A DNA stretch of 64,000 nt. It comes from Kingdonia uniflora. Its lineage: Eukaryota; Streptophyta; Magnoliopsida; Ranunculales; Circaeasteraceae. The notes under the pieces are model-generated. The model saw only the letters and a program-made list of their open reading frames with translations, searched no databases and was not told the origin of the DNA. Below, piece after piece: positions 45,984 to 57,196 of this stretch. The translations under genes were made by a program, and so were the position numbers. Each line of letters begins with the position of its first letter. The stretch's first letter is position 1. The stretch spans positions 2,108,001 through 2,172,000 of the forward strand of contig JACGCM010002435.1 of NCBI GenBank assembly GCA_014058105.1, in the 5' to 3' direction.

Positions 45984-46297
45984 TGATGTAGAACAAGTAG
46001 CCCTTTAATGATACAAGTCATGAAGTGATAAGACTCAGCCTATTGTTTTCCTTCTTTTTAGGAAGTTCCTAGTTTGCTTAGAAGTCTGAGCAATTTCTAT
46101 GTTTCCTAGTTTGCTTAGAGGTCTTTAGTTTTTTCTATTTTAGAGTCCCACTATAATTAGGAGTTTTAGTTATTTCATCTCTATATAATAGAGAAGGACT
46201 TGTAACAGGCGGAATCAATCAATATAATCAAGTTTCTTTCTTCTCAATTCTTAGTTTACTTTACATAGGTTAACTTTAAATCGCTTCCGCAACATTA
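45984..46297 (+). repeat. 5' LTR of the short-LTR gypsy element
   Basis: Begins TGATGTAGAACAAG, ends CAACATTA; 314 bp, preceded by CAATG. The box CTCTATATAATAG near 46182-46192 is a likely TATA. Confidence 0.9.
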
Positions 46298-46299
46298 AG

Positions 46300-46313
46300 T
46301 GGTACCAGAGCAG
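46300..46313 (+). promoter_or_regulatory. Primer-binding site (initiator Met tRNA type)
   Basis: TGGTACCAGAGCAG, one base from the canonical TGGTATCAGAGC, two bases after the LTR. Confidence 0.85.
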
Positions 46314-46333
46314 GACGTTGATCCTGAAGATTG

Positions 46334-46480
46334 ATGGCACCTAACCCGGAGGATTCGTGTGTCCGGGATGTAAATGCTGGATCTCTTTATTCAAAATCTG
46401 AAATTAATTAGATTATTATGAAGCTTCGTTATAATATTCGATTGGAAACATAAATTACCATTCGAAACGCCATCCGCGAT
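46334..46480 (+). pseudogene. Gag start of the short-LTR gypsy element
   Basis: ATG at 46334 opens MAPNPEDSCVRDVNAGSLYS; two in-frame stops follow, then ITIRNAIRD, cut by the solo LTR. The frame resumes exactly at 49396 with VFQEERGRRTNLEKD. Confidence 0.75.
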
Positions 46481-49390
46481 TGTAATGACCCCAATTTTTA
46501 ATTCCTAATTTAGCTTATAGTATACTCATTATCATAATACTCCGCACATTCCTATTCACTCTCACTTCAGCATATTCATTATCCGCATTTACATTCCGCA
46601 TATATTCCTCATTTACTCCATCCATTTTATGCATCCATTTATTCCTTTCGGCGGTTCGGAGGTATTTTGGAGTTAGAGGTAGTTTGGCTGCCTTGGGATC
46701 CCATACAAAGTTTGGTAGTGGTATTTATGTGTTGTGTGTTTGATTTGGGGTGGTTCCGGTGAGCCGTTAGAGCTACCGGTAGGTATCTACAATCGCCCGG
46801 GGAAAAGATTCCTTTTTGGGGGCTTGGGCATTTTGGTTGCCGAGAGGCGGTGGAAGTGGTGTGCTCACCTTGGGGAACCTTGGATGGGTTCGTAGAAGTG
46901 CTTGTGTGGTGGTAGAGGTGGTCCGTGGAATTTCCGGGGTGTCCGGGGTGGTCCGTGGTGTCTCCCAGCAATTCCGTAGCTTCCCGGGTAAGTCCAGTTT
47001 TAGGACAGACCAGTCCTGTTCGAACATGACTTTGTCTTTTCAAACAGGATCACCCAGGAACATTTTTTTTTCATCCCTGCAGCCTTCTGTTCGAATAGGA
47101 TCCATCCTGTTCGAGTAGGATCCACTCTGTTCGAACAGGATCTTCCCTGTTCGAACATAGGCGCGATTTCAGCTGCGTCTGGGTTTATATACTTCATTTC
47201 CTCACTCCTCTCTTCACTCCCTTACTCTATCCTCTCCCTAACCCTTCCCTCACTCCTCCAAACTCCTAATCTAGCATTCCTTTTCGTTCGCGGATCCTTG
47301 CCGAGTTTGCCGCGATCTCCTCTCCTATTCTCGGTGAGTAATTCTCAATTTCTTTTCGACTCGGAATAGGGTTTGATTTCTAGGGTTTGGGTTTTGTTGT
47401 CCTTTCCTTAGATTGATGAGTTGTGGTTGTTCTCCTTGGTTGGTGTTAGGTTTCCATGCATTCCACAGCCGTTCCGCGACCGTGGATTTCGGTCATGTTT
47501 CTGTGGTTGGGTTTCTGAGTTGGATTTTCTGCCGGACTCGGATATTATCAGGCGAGTTCTTATTCCATCTTTACTAAGTTTCGTTACTAGTTCCGTGTAT
47601 GGATTTAGAGAGTAGTATTGAACTTAGAGACGTTTCGCGATTAACTATAATTTAACTTAGAGATTATTCTGTTAGAATTGTTAACCTGTAGTCTGGGTGA
47701 TAACTTAATTCTGTGGTTAGATTTTGGGTTATAGTTATTAACCTGTGGCTGGATGGTAATGATTCCGGAGTTGGATTTTGGTTTATATAAAACCTGAGGT
47801 TAGTTAGTGGTGGTTGGGGTTCGTGTTCCGTGGTTCACCCAAGAATGCCCCTTCCAACCTTAAGAGATTGTTGGTTTGGACTTAGGTGGCAATTAGGTTA
47901 CTGTTTCGGCTATACAGAGTCGGTGCAACAAGTCCCTATTGATCCTGTTTGGGTTGCCAGGTTAACGGCAACCGGGTAGTGCTTGGGCACCAATTTCACG
48001 TTATAGCTTATTGCATTTTTTTCAAACTTATTTAGATGGGATACACAAATACTCCGCTTCGGTTGACCTCCGATGGGATTCATGGAGTCCGCGAGATCAG
48101 GTTAAAATACACAGGTGAGATTGGGAACGATACTATCATACCTTGCAAAACCACCGCGGAGTGTGAATTGGTATGAGACAGAGTCCTGGTGATCCCAAAC
48201 TTATCCTCGTTGAGGTTGAAATTCCTTGAAATGTGCAGGACTAATTATCCAGGGTTTGATCCACCCTTCCACTTTGATCGAGTGCGACCATCCTAGCTTG
48301 GTCGAGCTTAAGAAAATCGTACCAGTGTATCCTCTTTACCGAATCTCTTTAATATAACATTAGACGTTAGCAATAAATCATTTTGCATTAGGGGATATTT
48401 ATGGGAATATCGCCGCTCATCATAACATATCATTGCATCTAGGATAAGTATGGGATTATCCTAGTCATCACTTCACGTCATAGCATTGCATCACCATCAT
48501 CATCTCCCTCCTCTCATATTCTTAATTTTAATCACCCTCCGAATCCACTCTATTCTTCTTCCGCAATCCTCATCTCCTTCCTTTCCCCCTCTTTATAGGA
48601 TCAGCTTTAGTCGCGTGGTTGTTTAGCCAGGTTGGGTTAGAGTGGGGCGTGGTTTGCACACTCTTTGTGTTGTTGAATTTCTGAGACCGGAGGGTTAGCA
48701 AGTGGTGGTTCCTCATGAGTTTCATATTGTGTTGTTGAGGACTATGGTTGGTGCTTAGTCTCTGTGGAGACATACATGTTATATGGGTTACTTATCTATT
48801 GGACTTCATTCTCCTTTTTCTTATCAACTCTCATCCTTCTTTTTGTATTGGTTTACGTATTTCATTAGTAGTTATTGATATTATTGTTAGAACTGTTTAG
48901 TTATTTATTTTCTTTATCGCACTCATCTCTACTCTATTTCCTGTGCCTGTTATTAGTAAGTTATTTAATTCTGTTAGATTAGTGAGCTCGTTGTTTGCTC
49001 ACTCTCGCATTTAACATTTTTCATAGGTTGAGTAGTTTGGACTGCCGCGTGGTTAGCCGATCCAGAGATTGTTTTTGCCACTGCAGATTCTTTCAGTTCT
49101 AGATTCTGTAGGTGTTCTCAGTATTGTGTAGCTGGGCTTTTATTCGAGATATTGTATTACGTTTTGACATAATATGTACATATATATGTCTTTTGCTTCC
49201 GTGTTATATTGTTATATTGTTGTATCACTATTTATATACTCTGATAATTATTGCTATATGTGAATAGCCGAGCCAGAATTTGTCTACGGCTTGGCTATTT
49301 GTGGGGCAGAATCTTTAGATTCCCCGACCTGCACTACTTAGAGTCTAGTAATTGGTCAAGCTACCGATTACTGGATTTTGGGGCGTGACA
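46481..49390 (+). repeat. 2.9-kb solo LTR (Tekay/Del-like gypsy) nested in gag
   Basis: It begins TGTAATGACCCC and ends GGGGCGTGACA, the end sequence of many long-LTR plant gypsy elements. The duplication is GCGAT (46476-46480) and GTGAT (49391-49395), one base different. No gag-pol is inside and I see no second copy of the ends, so a solo LTR is the simplest reading; a non-autonomous element is possible. A TATA box (TTTATATAC, 47186-47194) with a pyrimidine-rich leader suggests plus orientation. Short TTCGAAC repeats lie just upstream of it. Confidence 0.7.
47014..47158 (+). repeat. Near-palindromic TGTTCGAACAGG repeats
   Basis: Six imperfect copies of CCTGTTCGAACAGGA at about 47014, 47035, 47085, 47106, 47126 and 47146, the last four with a 20-bp period, ending about 30 bp before the TATA box of the solo LTR. 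They look like an enhancer array. Confidence 0.65.
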
Positions 49391-49395
49391 GTGAT

Positions 49396-50568
49396 GTTTT
49401 CCAAGAAGAACGAGGTAGAAGAACAAATCTAGAGAAAGACATTGCAACATCTAGTGATGAAGGTCTTCGTCTTCCACACTCCAGCCATACTGCAACTAAT
49501 TTTGATCTTCAATCCATTCTTCCCCACACAAATTACCCTCCACAACCCCACGCCACAAACCTTAACCGCCCACCCTTCCCCTACCACCAACCAACTTCAC
49601 AATACCAACCAACGCCAATACCCCACCACCCTTCTCACTGAACCTATACCTGGTTATTATCATAACCCCAATGAAGAAGTTGTCGAAGTAGATTTTTCTT
49701 CACAAAACCCTGCCCTACACCTTTCTCAAAATCTAAACCACCATCACCCACAAACTAAAATCAAACCCATTATCCGACGCAATATAGCCAAAATAATGTC
49801 AAACCTATTCGGGATTGTTGTCAACCATACGATAGTTACGAGGATGATGAAATTGAAGATCAATTATACCCCAATCAACCTCATAATTTTTCTCGTCAAG
49901 AAAACAATAATCAGGGATATGGTAATAACATTGAATACCGTGTGAAGGCTGATCTCGCTACCTTTAATGGTATGATGTACATTGAGGACTTTCTTGATTG
50001 GTTAAACTCTGTTGACCGTTTCTTTGAATATATGGATATTCCCCCGGAGAAGCAAGTAAAGATTGTTGCTTTCAAACTCATCAGTGGCGCATCTTCTTGG
50101 TGGGATCAGATTCAACAAGACTGTCTTCGTAAAGGTATGACTCAAGTCCGTACTTGGTTCCGGATGAAGCAATTATTGCGACAACGTTATTTGCCTCCAG
50201 ATTATATTCAGGTTTTATTTACTTCTCTTCAAAATTGTAAGCAAGGTAATCGTTCAGTGCAGGATTATGTGGATGAATTTTACAGATTAGCTTCTCGCAA
50301 TGATATAAATGAACCTGAAGATCAACAAATTGCACATTTTGTGAATGGCTTGAAGTGGATTATTCAGAAAGAACTTGTTACACACCAACAATTTAGTTTA
50401 CATGATACTATTAGTAATACCATGAAGGTTGAGCACTTCATGGAACAGCCTAAATCTTATATTCGCCACTCTGATGCCAAATCCCCTTCAAATCCATCGC
50501 CAAATGCCATATCGGCCACCCCTACATACACGCCCCAAATCTGCTCCAATACCCCTCACCCAGAATAG
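49396..50568 (+). pseudogene. Gag of the short-LTR gypsy element
   Basis: A Pro/Asn/His-rich linker in broken frames leads to the capsid domain at 49942-50460: FNGMMYIEDFLDWLNSVDRF, EKQVKIVAFKLISGASSWWD, MKQLLRQRYLPPDYIQ. This is the standard plant retrotransposon gag domain. The frame is open over 208 codons and ends at a TAG where the linker to the zinc knuckle begins; that linker continues in frame. Confidence 0.85.
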
Positions 50569-51480
50569 CCTAACACAAGCTTCAACAACCCTCCCAACAA
50601 ACCTCCAGTCTTTAACCCAAATCTGTCACCACCTAATTTTTACCCACCTCGTCCTAATACCTCCAATGTGCCTACCAATGCTTATAAACCTAAAACCAAT
50701 CCTTACGCTCGGCCTCAACTTGATAAATGTTTTAAGTGTGGCAAGCCTGGCTATGATTCTGCTAATTGTCGCAGCAGAGTTGCTCTTATTGAAGAAACTT
50801 CTCCCGAATCCTTGGAGGATGATATCGATAATTTTGTAGACGATGAACCCATTTATGGTGATGATGAGGGTGCTCATCTTTTTTGTGTCGTTTGGACTTT
50901 ATTTTCTGCACCACAAGCTACTATATCACATTGGAAGGAGTTGTTCAAAACTACTTGCACAATTCATGGAAAATTATGTTTGGTTATCATTAATAGTGGT
51001 AGTACTAAAAATATTATGTCAAGGAAGATGGTTGACATACTACAACTCTCTACGCAACTACATCCTACTCCTTACACAATTAGATGGATTTAGGATGATT
51101 GAAAATAGGTTATTACAGCCCAATGCCTTCTTGTTTTCTCTATTGGGAATTACATAGACTCTATTCTTTGTGATGTTGTTGATATGAATGCGTGTCATGT
51201 CTTGTTTGGCCGCCCGTGGATGTACGATGCTGATGCTCTCTACCGTTGCAAACAAAATATCTATTCTTTTGTTAAGGATGGTGCTCCAATCACTTTGGCT
51301 CCTTCATATGCAAAACTGTCTATTTCATCTATCTCTGATGCTAAAACTTGTTTGTTCTTAAAAGATTTTGTTAATGATTTCTCTAAGCCAGAAGAATTTT
51401 TTGCTGTTGTGGTCAAGCCTGCATCATCCAAAGTTTCTATTGTTACAGGTACAACCAATTTTATCTGAGTTTTGATGTAT
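50569..51480 (+). pseudogene. Nucleocapsid zinc knuckle and protease
   Basis: The knuckle CFKCGKPGYDSANC (50728-50769) has Tyr where the CCHC motif needs His (TAT at 50752-50754). The protease reads LCLVIINSGSTKNIMSRKMV; the catalytic Asp is Asn (AAT at 50992-50994). The segment at 51184-51468 (CHVLFGRPWMYDADALYRCK) is the usual protease tail before reverse transcriptase. Both domains would be inactive even if the frame were open. Confidence 0.85.
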
Positions 51481-51539
51481 TCTTCCTGTTGAAGGCACTC
51501 CTTCTTTGCCGCCTATGCGCAATATTCAGCATCAAATTG

Positions 51540-52810
51540 ATTTTGTTCCAGGTGCTAGCTTCCGAATTTGGCTCATTATCGCATGTCCCCACATGAGCAT
51601 GCTACTCTTCAACACCAAGTTGAAGAATTATTGGAGAAAGGGTTAGTTCATCATAGCATGAGTTCGTGCGCCGTACCCGCCTTACTTGTTCATAAGAAGG
51701 ATGGTTCTTGGAGACTTTGCATTGACACTCGAGCTGTCAATAAAATTACAGTTCGTTATAGATTCCCTATTCCACGCCTTGATGATATGTTAGATATGCT
51801 TGCAGGATCTTCTATTTTCCCGAAAATTGATTTGAAAAGTGGGTATCACCAGATTTGCATTCGCCCTGGCGATAAATGGAAAGCCGCTTTAAAAAAAAGG
51901 ATGGTTTATATGAGTGGAATGTAATGCCTTTTGGTCTCTCTAATGCTCCCAGCACTTCCATGCGATTAATGAATCTGACTTTGCAACATTTTATTGGAAA
52001 GTTTGTTGTCGTTTATTTCGGCGACATTCTTATTTATAGTCGTTCAGAATCCGATCACCTTTATCATCTTTGGGAAGCTTTCTCTGCTCCTAGCGCCAGC
52101 TCTTTGTTTATAAGTTTGAAGAAGTGTCATTTTCTTTCCGCACAGGTTATTTTTTTGGGCTATCTTGTCTCCGCAGCTGGTATTCAGGTGGATGACGACA
52201 AAATCAAGGAAATTTGTAATTGGCCTATTCCTAAATCTGCTCATGATGTTCGTAGTTTTCACGGTCTTGCTACTTTTTATCGTCGATTCGTCCGTAATTT
52301 CAACTCTATTGCAGCCCCTTTGACTGATTGCTTAAAGGGGATAAAATTTGTGTGGACTCCTGAAGCTGAAGAAAGCTTTGAAGCTTTAAAGTTACGGTTA
52401 ACTACTGATCCTGTACTTGCTGTCCCCAACATTGAGAAATTATTTGCGGTAGATTGTGACGCTTCTATAGAAGGTATTGGTGCTGTTTTGTCCCAAGAGG
52501 GTAAACCAGTTGCATATTTTAGTGAAAAGCTTTCAGAAGCCCATCATAAGTGGTCTACTTATGAGCTTGAATTTTATGCAGTCGTACAATCCATTAAATA
52601 TTGGAAGCATTATCTTGTACAACGTGAATTTATACTTTATTCAGATTACAAGGCCTTAAGGTACATTAAAACTAGCAAGCATCTAAACCGTATGCATGCT
52701 CGATGGGTTAAATAATTGGAGCTTTTTACTATGCTTTGAAGCATAAATTAGGTGCCCAAAATATAGTTGTTGACGGTCTTAGTCATAGAGATTTCTTATT
52801 GGTGACCGCT
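51540..52810 (+). pseudogene. Reverse transcriptase and RNase H
   Basis: [40 protein letters not shown] and [17 protein letters not shown] lead to a frameshift in an A run near 51890. The second frame continues [18 protein letters not shown], then [12 protein letters not shown], where the first Asp of YxDD is Gly (52020-52022). [17 protein letters not shown] and the RNase H block [20 protein letters not shown] follow, with [20 protein letters not shown] stop near 52714 precedes KLGAQNIVVDGLSHR. Confidence 0.88.
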
Positions 52811-52879
52811 AGTTGTGATATTATTTCTTTTGATTATTTAAAGGAATTGTATCATGATGATCCAGATTTTTTTGAGATG

Positions 52880-54096
52880 TGGTATAAGTGTTGTTCCCAA
52901 CACTCGGGCATAGCTGATTTTGTGCTCCATAATGACTTTCTTTTCAAGGGAAATTGACTATGTATCCCACAAGATTCTTTACGTGAGTTTATTGTTAAAG
53001 AACTTCATAGTGGCAGCCATGGAGGCCACTTCGGTCGGGACAAAACTATTGCATTAATTGAGGACCGTTATTACTGGCCTTCTCTAAAGCGTGATGTGCA
53101 TGACTTTGTTTGCCGTAGTTTTATTTGTCAACAGTTTAAAGGTCAGCGTCAAAATATAGGTTTATATACTCCTCTTCCTATTCCTTCGGGGCCTTGGATC
53201 GACCTCTCTATGGATTTTGTTTTGGGACTTCCTCGTACTCAGAGAGGTAATGATTCCGTGTTTGTTGTTGTGGATCGTTATTCTAAAATTGTTCACTTTA
53301 TACCTTGCAAGAAAACTATGGATGCAGTAAATATAGAAAATTTATTCATCCGAGAGGTCGTTCGTTTGCATGGCGTTCCTAGTTCTATAACATCTGATCG
53401 TGATACAAATTTTTTGAGTTATTTCTGGAAAACTTTATGGAAGTGACTCGATACTTCTTTAAAGTTTAGCAGTACTGCGCACCCACAAACTGACGGACAG
53501 ACTGAGGTTGTTAATCGCTCCTTAAGGAATTTAATGCGTTGTCTTTTTAGTGATCGACCTCGACAATGGGATTTAGCTCTTGCTCAAGCCGAATTTGCTT
53601 ACAATTCTTCCAAAAGTCATTCTACAGGTAAGTCTCCATTTGAAATTGTGTACACTTCCTTACCTAAACATACTTTAGATCTTGTTGTTCTCCCTCCTTC
53701 TCTTGATGCAAATGCGGACGCTAATCACTTCATTAATTCTGTCACAAAAATCCATGATGATGTGCGCAAAAACTTAGAATCCTTGAATGCCAAATATAAA
53801 GAAGATGCTGATAGACATCGTCGTGTGAAGATTTTTTATGAAGGTGATCTCGTGATGGTTTTTCTTCATAAGGAACGATTTCCAGTGGGTACTTACAATA
53901 AGCTAAAAAAGAAGAAAATTGGTCCACCTCGCATTGTGAAGAAAATAGGTGATAACGCCTATGTTGTTAATTTTCCAGAGGAGTATAATATTTTGCCAAC
54001 TTTTAATGTCCAGGATATCTTCGCTTACTATGGACAGGAGCATGATTTTTTTCCTACAATGAACACGGGGTCGAGTTTTTTTCAACAACGGGAGAC
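52880..54096 (+). pseudogene. Integrase and C-terminal chromodomain-like region
   Basis: Zinc-binding residues: [15 protein letters not shown] and [14 protein letters not shown]. Catalytic core: [19 protein letters not shown] (Asp), [20 protein letters not shown] (Asp), AHPQTDGQTEVVNRSLRNLM (Glu). Two stops (about 52957 and 53444) break the frame. The end (GDLVMVFLHKERFPVGTYNK; ILPTFNVQDIFAYYG) matches the GPF/Y-to-chromodomain tail of plant chromoviruses. The frame runs into the 3' LTR. Confidence 0.88.
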
Positions 54097-54410
54097 TGAT
54101 GTAGAACAAGTAGCCCTTTAATGATACAAGTCATGAAGTGATAAGACTCAGCCTATTGTTTTCCTTCTTTTGAGTAAGTTCCTAGTTTGTTTAGAAGTCT
54201 CAGAAATTTCTATGTTTCCTAGTTTGCTTAGAGGTCTTTAGTCTTTTCTATTTTAGAGTCTTACTACAATTAGGAGTTTTAGTTATTTCATCTCTATATA
54301 AGAGAGAAGGACTTGTAACAGGAGGAATCAATAAATATAATCAAGTTTCTTTCTTCTCAATTCTTAGTTTACTTTACTTATGTTAACTTTAAATCGCTTC
54401 CACTACGTTA
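54097..54410 (+). repeat. 3' LTR of the short-LTR gypsy element
   Basis: 314 bp, TGATGTAGAAC to CTACGTTA, followed by CAATG. A purine-rich CAACGGGAGA lies just before it. Confidence 0.9.
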
Positions 54411-55611
54411 CAATGACTCATACATTCTCGTGGGATTAATACTGAGCCTGGGGGGTGTATTCTTAGAGATTCCTTAATCACCATTTTAAGATAATGAAGC
54501 TAATCAAGATCGTTTTCATCGACTTTTTCTTTCTTTCCCACACAACGTCTAACTTCTTCTTGCATTTTTTTCATCACTCTTAGATTTTTAACAAGCTCTG
54601 ACATTGTCCATACAAGTATGACACTACTTGTACCTAAACCAGCTAGATACATGTCCTGTAACCAACATATTATTTTATCAAACTATTTGAACAAATGATA
54701 AGGGATTAAAAGATGAGAACAAGAGGTAGAAGTATTGAAATTACCATAAGAATCGCCTTGATGTGATCTTTAGTAAAGCAAATTTCACCAAACTGTTCCT
54801 TTTCCAAGTGAAGTAAAACATCAACAATGTCTTCATATTCTCCTGTTTGTCTATCAGGATCGGAGTGTTCATCTACTGCTTGTTGCAACAATGCGTCCAA
54901 CTCATTGAAATTTTTGTCTAGTTTTTGCTGCAACCCGCTGAAGAGAGCAATGACCCTGCCTACGTATGGAAATAAACTAAGCACAGAAAAAGCACCAATC
55001 ATGGCTCAATGTAGAAGTTCTGAAAGGTTACCACCACTCTCAAATTCTTTTCCTTCATAACTCGTACCCAAAGTAATTCTTAGGATTACTGTATGCACGA
55101 GAAGATTTAGTTTCTCATTGAGATTAACAACACATGAAGATGCGAGGGAGATTGATTTGATCATATTTTTGACCTCTTGAACCCTTACAGATCGAAATAA
55201 GTGGACGTTCTTCGCGGTAAGATGCTCGAGAACACAAATCTTTCACATCTGCCTCTAGTACTCCCCATAGGGTGAAAGTGCAACATCTTTGAAATTGTAC
55301 AAATGTTTTCTAAAGCCTTCTAGTACAGGTCTATTGCAAAACACATGATCATGCGTCTTCAATACCTCTTTTGCCACTTCCACCGAGGAGACTAGTAACA
55401 CGAGTACTGAACCGAGTTGCAAAAGCATGACCGGACCATGCTTTTTAGATAGCTGCGTAAGACAACGATGGAGAAGACTCCCAATAATCCTTGCTAAGAT
55501 GTAAAGCCTAGAAGAACTTGGAGGAGGCCTTGATCTTATCACTCCTCTTTTGTTGCATATAAATTGAGAGATAAGAGGAAGAAGTAGGAGAGAAGGAAGC
55601 CATACGCACAA
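54411..55611 (-). pseudogene. CYP71-type cytochrome P450 pseudogene, 5' part
   Basis: A microsomal heme monooxygenase gene in decay. Exon 1 (54745-55611, 289 codons in one register) has a hydrophobic N terminus (WLPSLLLLPLISQF), a Pro-rich hinge (RSRPPPSSSRLYIL), HGPVMLLQLGSV, VAKEVLKTHDHVFCNRP and DVALSPYGEY, with stops after GEY, after RQM and before AMIG. The intron at 54656-54744 sits before DMYLAGLGTSS, the usual CYP71-family intron site at the I helix; the acidic residue of AGxDT is Gly. Exon 2 has [10 protein letters not shown] with the ExxR motif. At 54411 the short-LTR gypsy element cuts the gene, which resumes at 45983. Confidence 0.88.
54656..54744 (-). other. P450 intron
   Basis: GTAATTTC donor and TTGGTTACAG acceptor, 89 nt, phase 0, at the canonical position of the single intron of CYP71-clan A-type P450 genes. 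Confidence 0.8.
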
Positions 55612-55984
55612 GATATAGAGATTCTCTTAGTACTATGCAACCCCCTGATTCATATTTTTGAAGGCCACATTTTATATTCAGGAGACAGTTCTATTATGAT
55701 GTGGACATAAAACAACTCCTTGATAAGCTTTCATCATCTCCAGATACTCAGCATCGGTTCATATATATTTATTATTATGTTAGGTTGCCATCTCTCATGT
55801 GGAAATTTTCTAATAAGAGACATTAAAATAGGTAAATATTTTGTTTTACCGTCAATTATATTTTTTTCCCCATATCAAACTCTATGAACATCAGGGATGA
55901 TACTTTCGTTTCTTATTGTCTATATGAAAATCAAAAATGTCGTCAAGTTCCAATTCACAAGTCACTTATGATTTCCATAGGCAT

Positions 55985-56380
55985 TAAAAAAGGTAAACAA
56001 TAAAACGTTTTATTAATTTCACAAATGCCAACTGATGGTTGTTCGGTGATCTCAACAAGCTGATCTTCAAGCACCGTCTTCCATTTAAGAAAAGTAGACT
56101 TCTAGGAAGAGATTTCACCATCAATTTGGTTTCATTCTTCCAATTCACGGCAAACACCAGTCATCAAATCCTGGACGATAATCCTTTGAGACGAAACATG
56201 CTTGTGTAATTTAATTAATTTATGCTCCATCTCGGCAACCTCTTCCGATATCCTCTGGAATGCCAAATACTTCAACTGTGAATTTCCACATAAGTTCTCC
56301 ACGGTATCTTTTAGGTCCAAAAGCTCATAACAAATTTTTCTGATACCCTTTTCAGAGTTGGATTGGTAGACGGAGTTCAC
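55985..56380 (-). pseudogene. Exocyst EXO84-like gene fragment
   Basis: The minus strand encodes [20 protein letters not shown], then [20 protein letters not shown] and [20 protein letters not shown], followed by RELEE, a stop, and NQIDGEISS. I recognise this as the N-terminal helical region of plant EXO84 exocyst subunits, which tether secretory vesicles to the plasma membrane; this rests on memory of the family. Only one exon-sized block is present, with stops at the position of Trp after RELEE and again after EISS. It is a pseudogene fragment. Confidence 0.6.
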
Positions 56381-56579
56381 TTTGGATTGTGGAGTGATAC
56401 ACTCGTGAGTTGGGAAGTTATCTTCTTCTTCACTGTTGTCTATCTCTCCGCATTTTGTTTATATTTTGTAAGTATTGTTCCTTATTTTTTGTTACTTGCT
56501 TTATGCTGGTTTGTGCATGCATCCTTATGGTTTAATATGCTCAAAACTCTATCCTTTTGTGGTAGATATTGTTAGGAAA

Positions 56580-57196
56580 AATTGAACACCAGTTCAAAGT
56601 TATTTTATTATCTTTCATGAAGATACAATGTTGCCACTTGGAAGTCCAATTACTTTGCGATCAACACAAAAATGTTGTAGCTTTACACAGTTGTGACTAT
56701 AGTGTTCAAAGGCGATATCAAAAGGTAACTTTTCTCCTAAAGATTCTTAACTTAGATTACGATGGTCTCAGAATTAGTTATCTTCCTATCTTCATTATTT
56801 TAAATATTGAGTACATCCAACGCAACAAAGCTCAAATGCTCTTAAAAAGGCACTGTCAACATTTTCCAAGTAGTTAGGCAATTTTTTGCCTAATAGCACT
56901 TGAAGATCAAGGGCTATCCCGAGTGCTACAACTTAGTTTCTATCTGCAGATGCTATCCCAAATGGTGTCTAACGTGGAAACCAACATTCTTTATACATTT
57001 TTTTATTCCATCATATGCATAATTTAATAGATATCATTCTTGTCCGCCTTACCGCGTGTGGACAACATCATTGAAGTAGAAATACTAATTTTATTAATTT
57101 TAACAGATTATTAAGGAAGGTCTAATCATAGTTGCACCATTGGAGACAATGAAGGAGCTAGAACGGGCGGCTAGAAGGCTCCTTAATGCTCTCTGA
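56580..57196 (+). pseudogene. Homomeric acetyl-CoA carboxylase fragment (biotin carboxylase domain)
   Basis: Two exon-like blocks: the first ends at 56724 (CCHLEVQLLCDQHKNVVALH then SCDYSVQRRYQK) and the second is 57107-57196 (IIKEGLIIVAPLETMKELER, AARRLLNAL). They are joined by a GTAACT...TTTTAACAG intron (56725-57106). The pair matches the biotin-carboxylase segment of eukaryotic-type ACCase, usually HLEVQLLCDQ, SRDCSVQRRHQK and IIEEGP. Substitutions at invariant residues (for example RDCS to CDYS) and a stop after LLNAL show decay. The full gene is over 2000 codons; only this piece is here. Confidence 0.65.

Larger units (their letters stand above)
45984..54410 (+). mobile_element. Short-LTR Ty3/gypsy element (Reina-like chromovirus) with nested solo LTR
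   Basis: Two 314-bp LTRs flank gag-pol in one direction, with an initiator-tRNA-type primer-binding site and a perfect duplication CAATG (45979-45983 and 54411-54415). Without the 2.9-kb nested solo LTR and one copy of its duplication the element is about 5.5 kb. Short LTRs, compact size and integrase sequence suggest the Reina group of plant chromoviruses, an inference. I count 17 differences between the LTRs (about 5 percent), so it is the youngest of the full-length insertions here. It interrupts exon 2 of a P450 pseudogene. Confidence 0.88.

Noticed and set aside
47014..47158. Possible CRISPR-like array
   Set aside because: Repeat units are 15 bp with 5-bp spacing, imperfect and palindromic, inside a plant LTR promoter; there are no spacers of CRISPR size and no cas genes.
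46481..49390. A host gene inside the 2.9-kb insertion
   Set aside because: The TGTAATGACCCC...GGGGCGTGACA ends and a 5-bp duplication show a mobile element; the ORFs inside have no domains.
49442..49945. A 167-codon plus-strand frame before the gag capsid domain
   Set aside because: Its later part is a wrong-frame translation of the Pro/Asn-rich gag linker; frameshifts in the linker create the open stretch.
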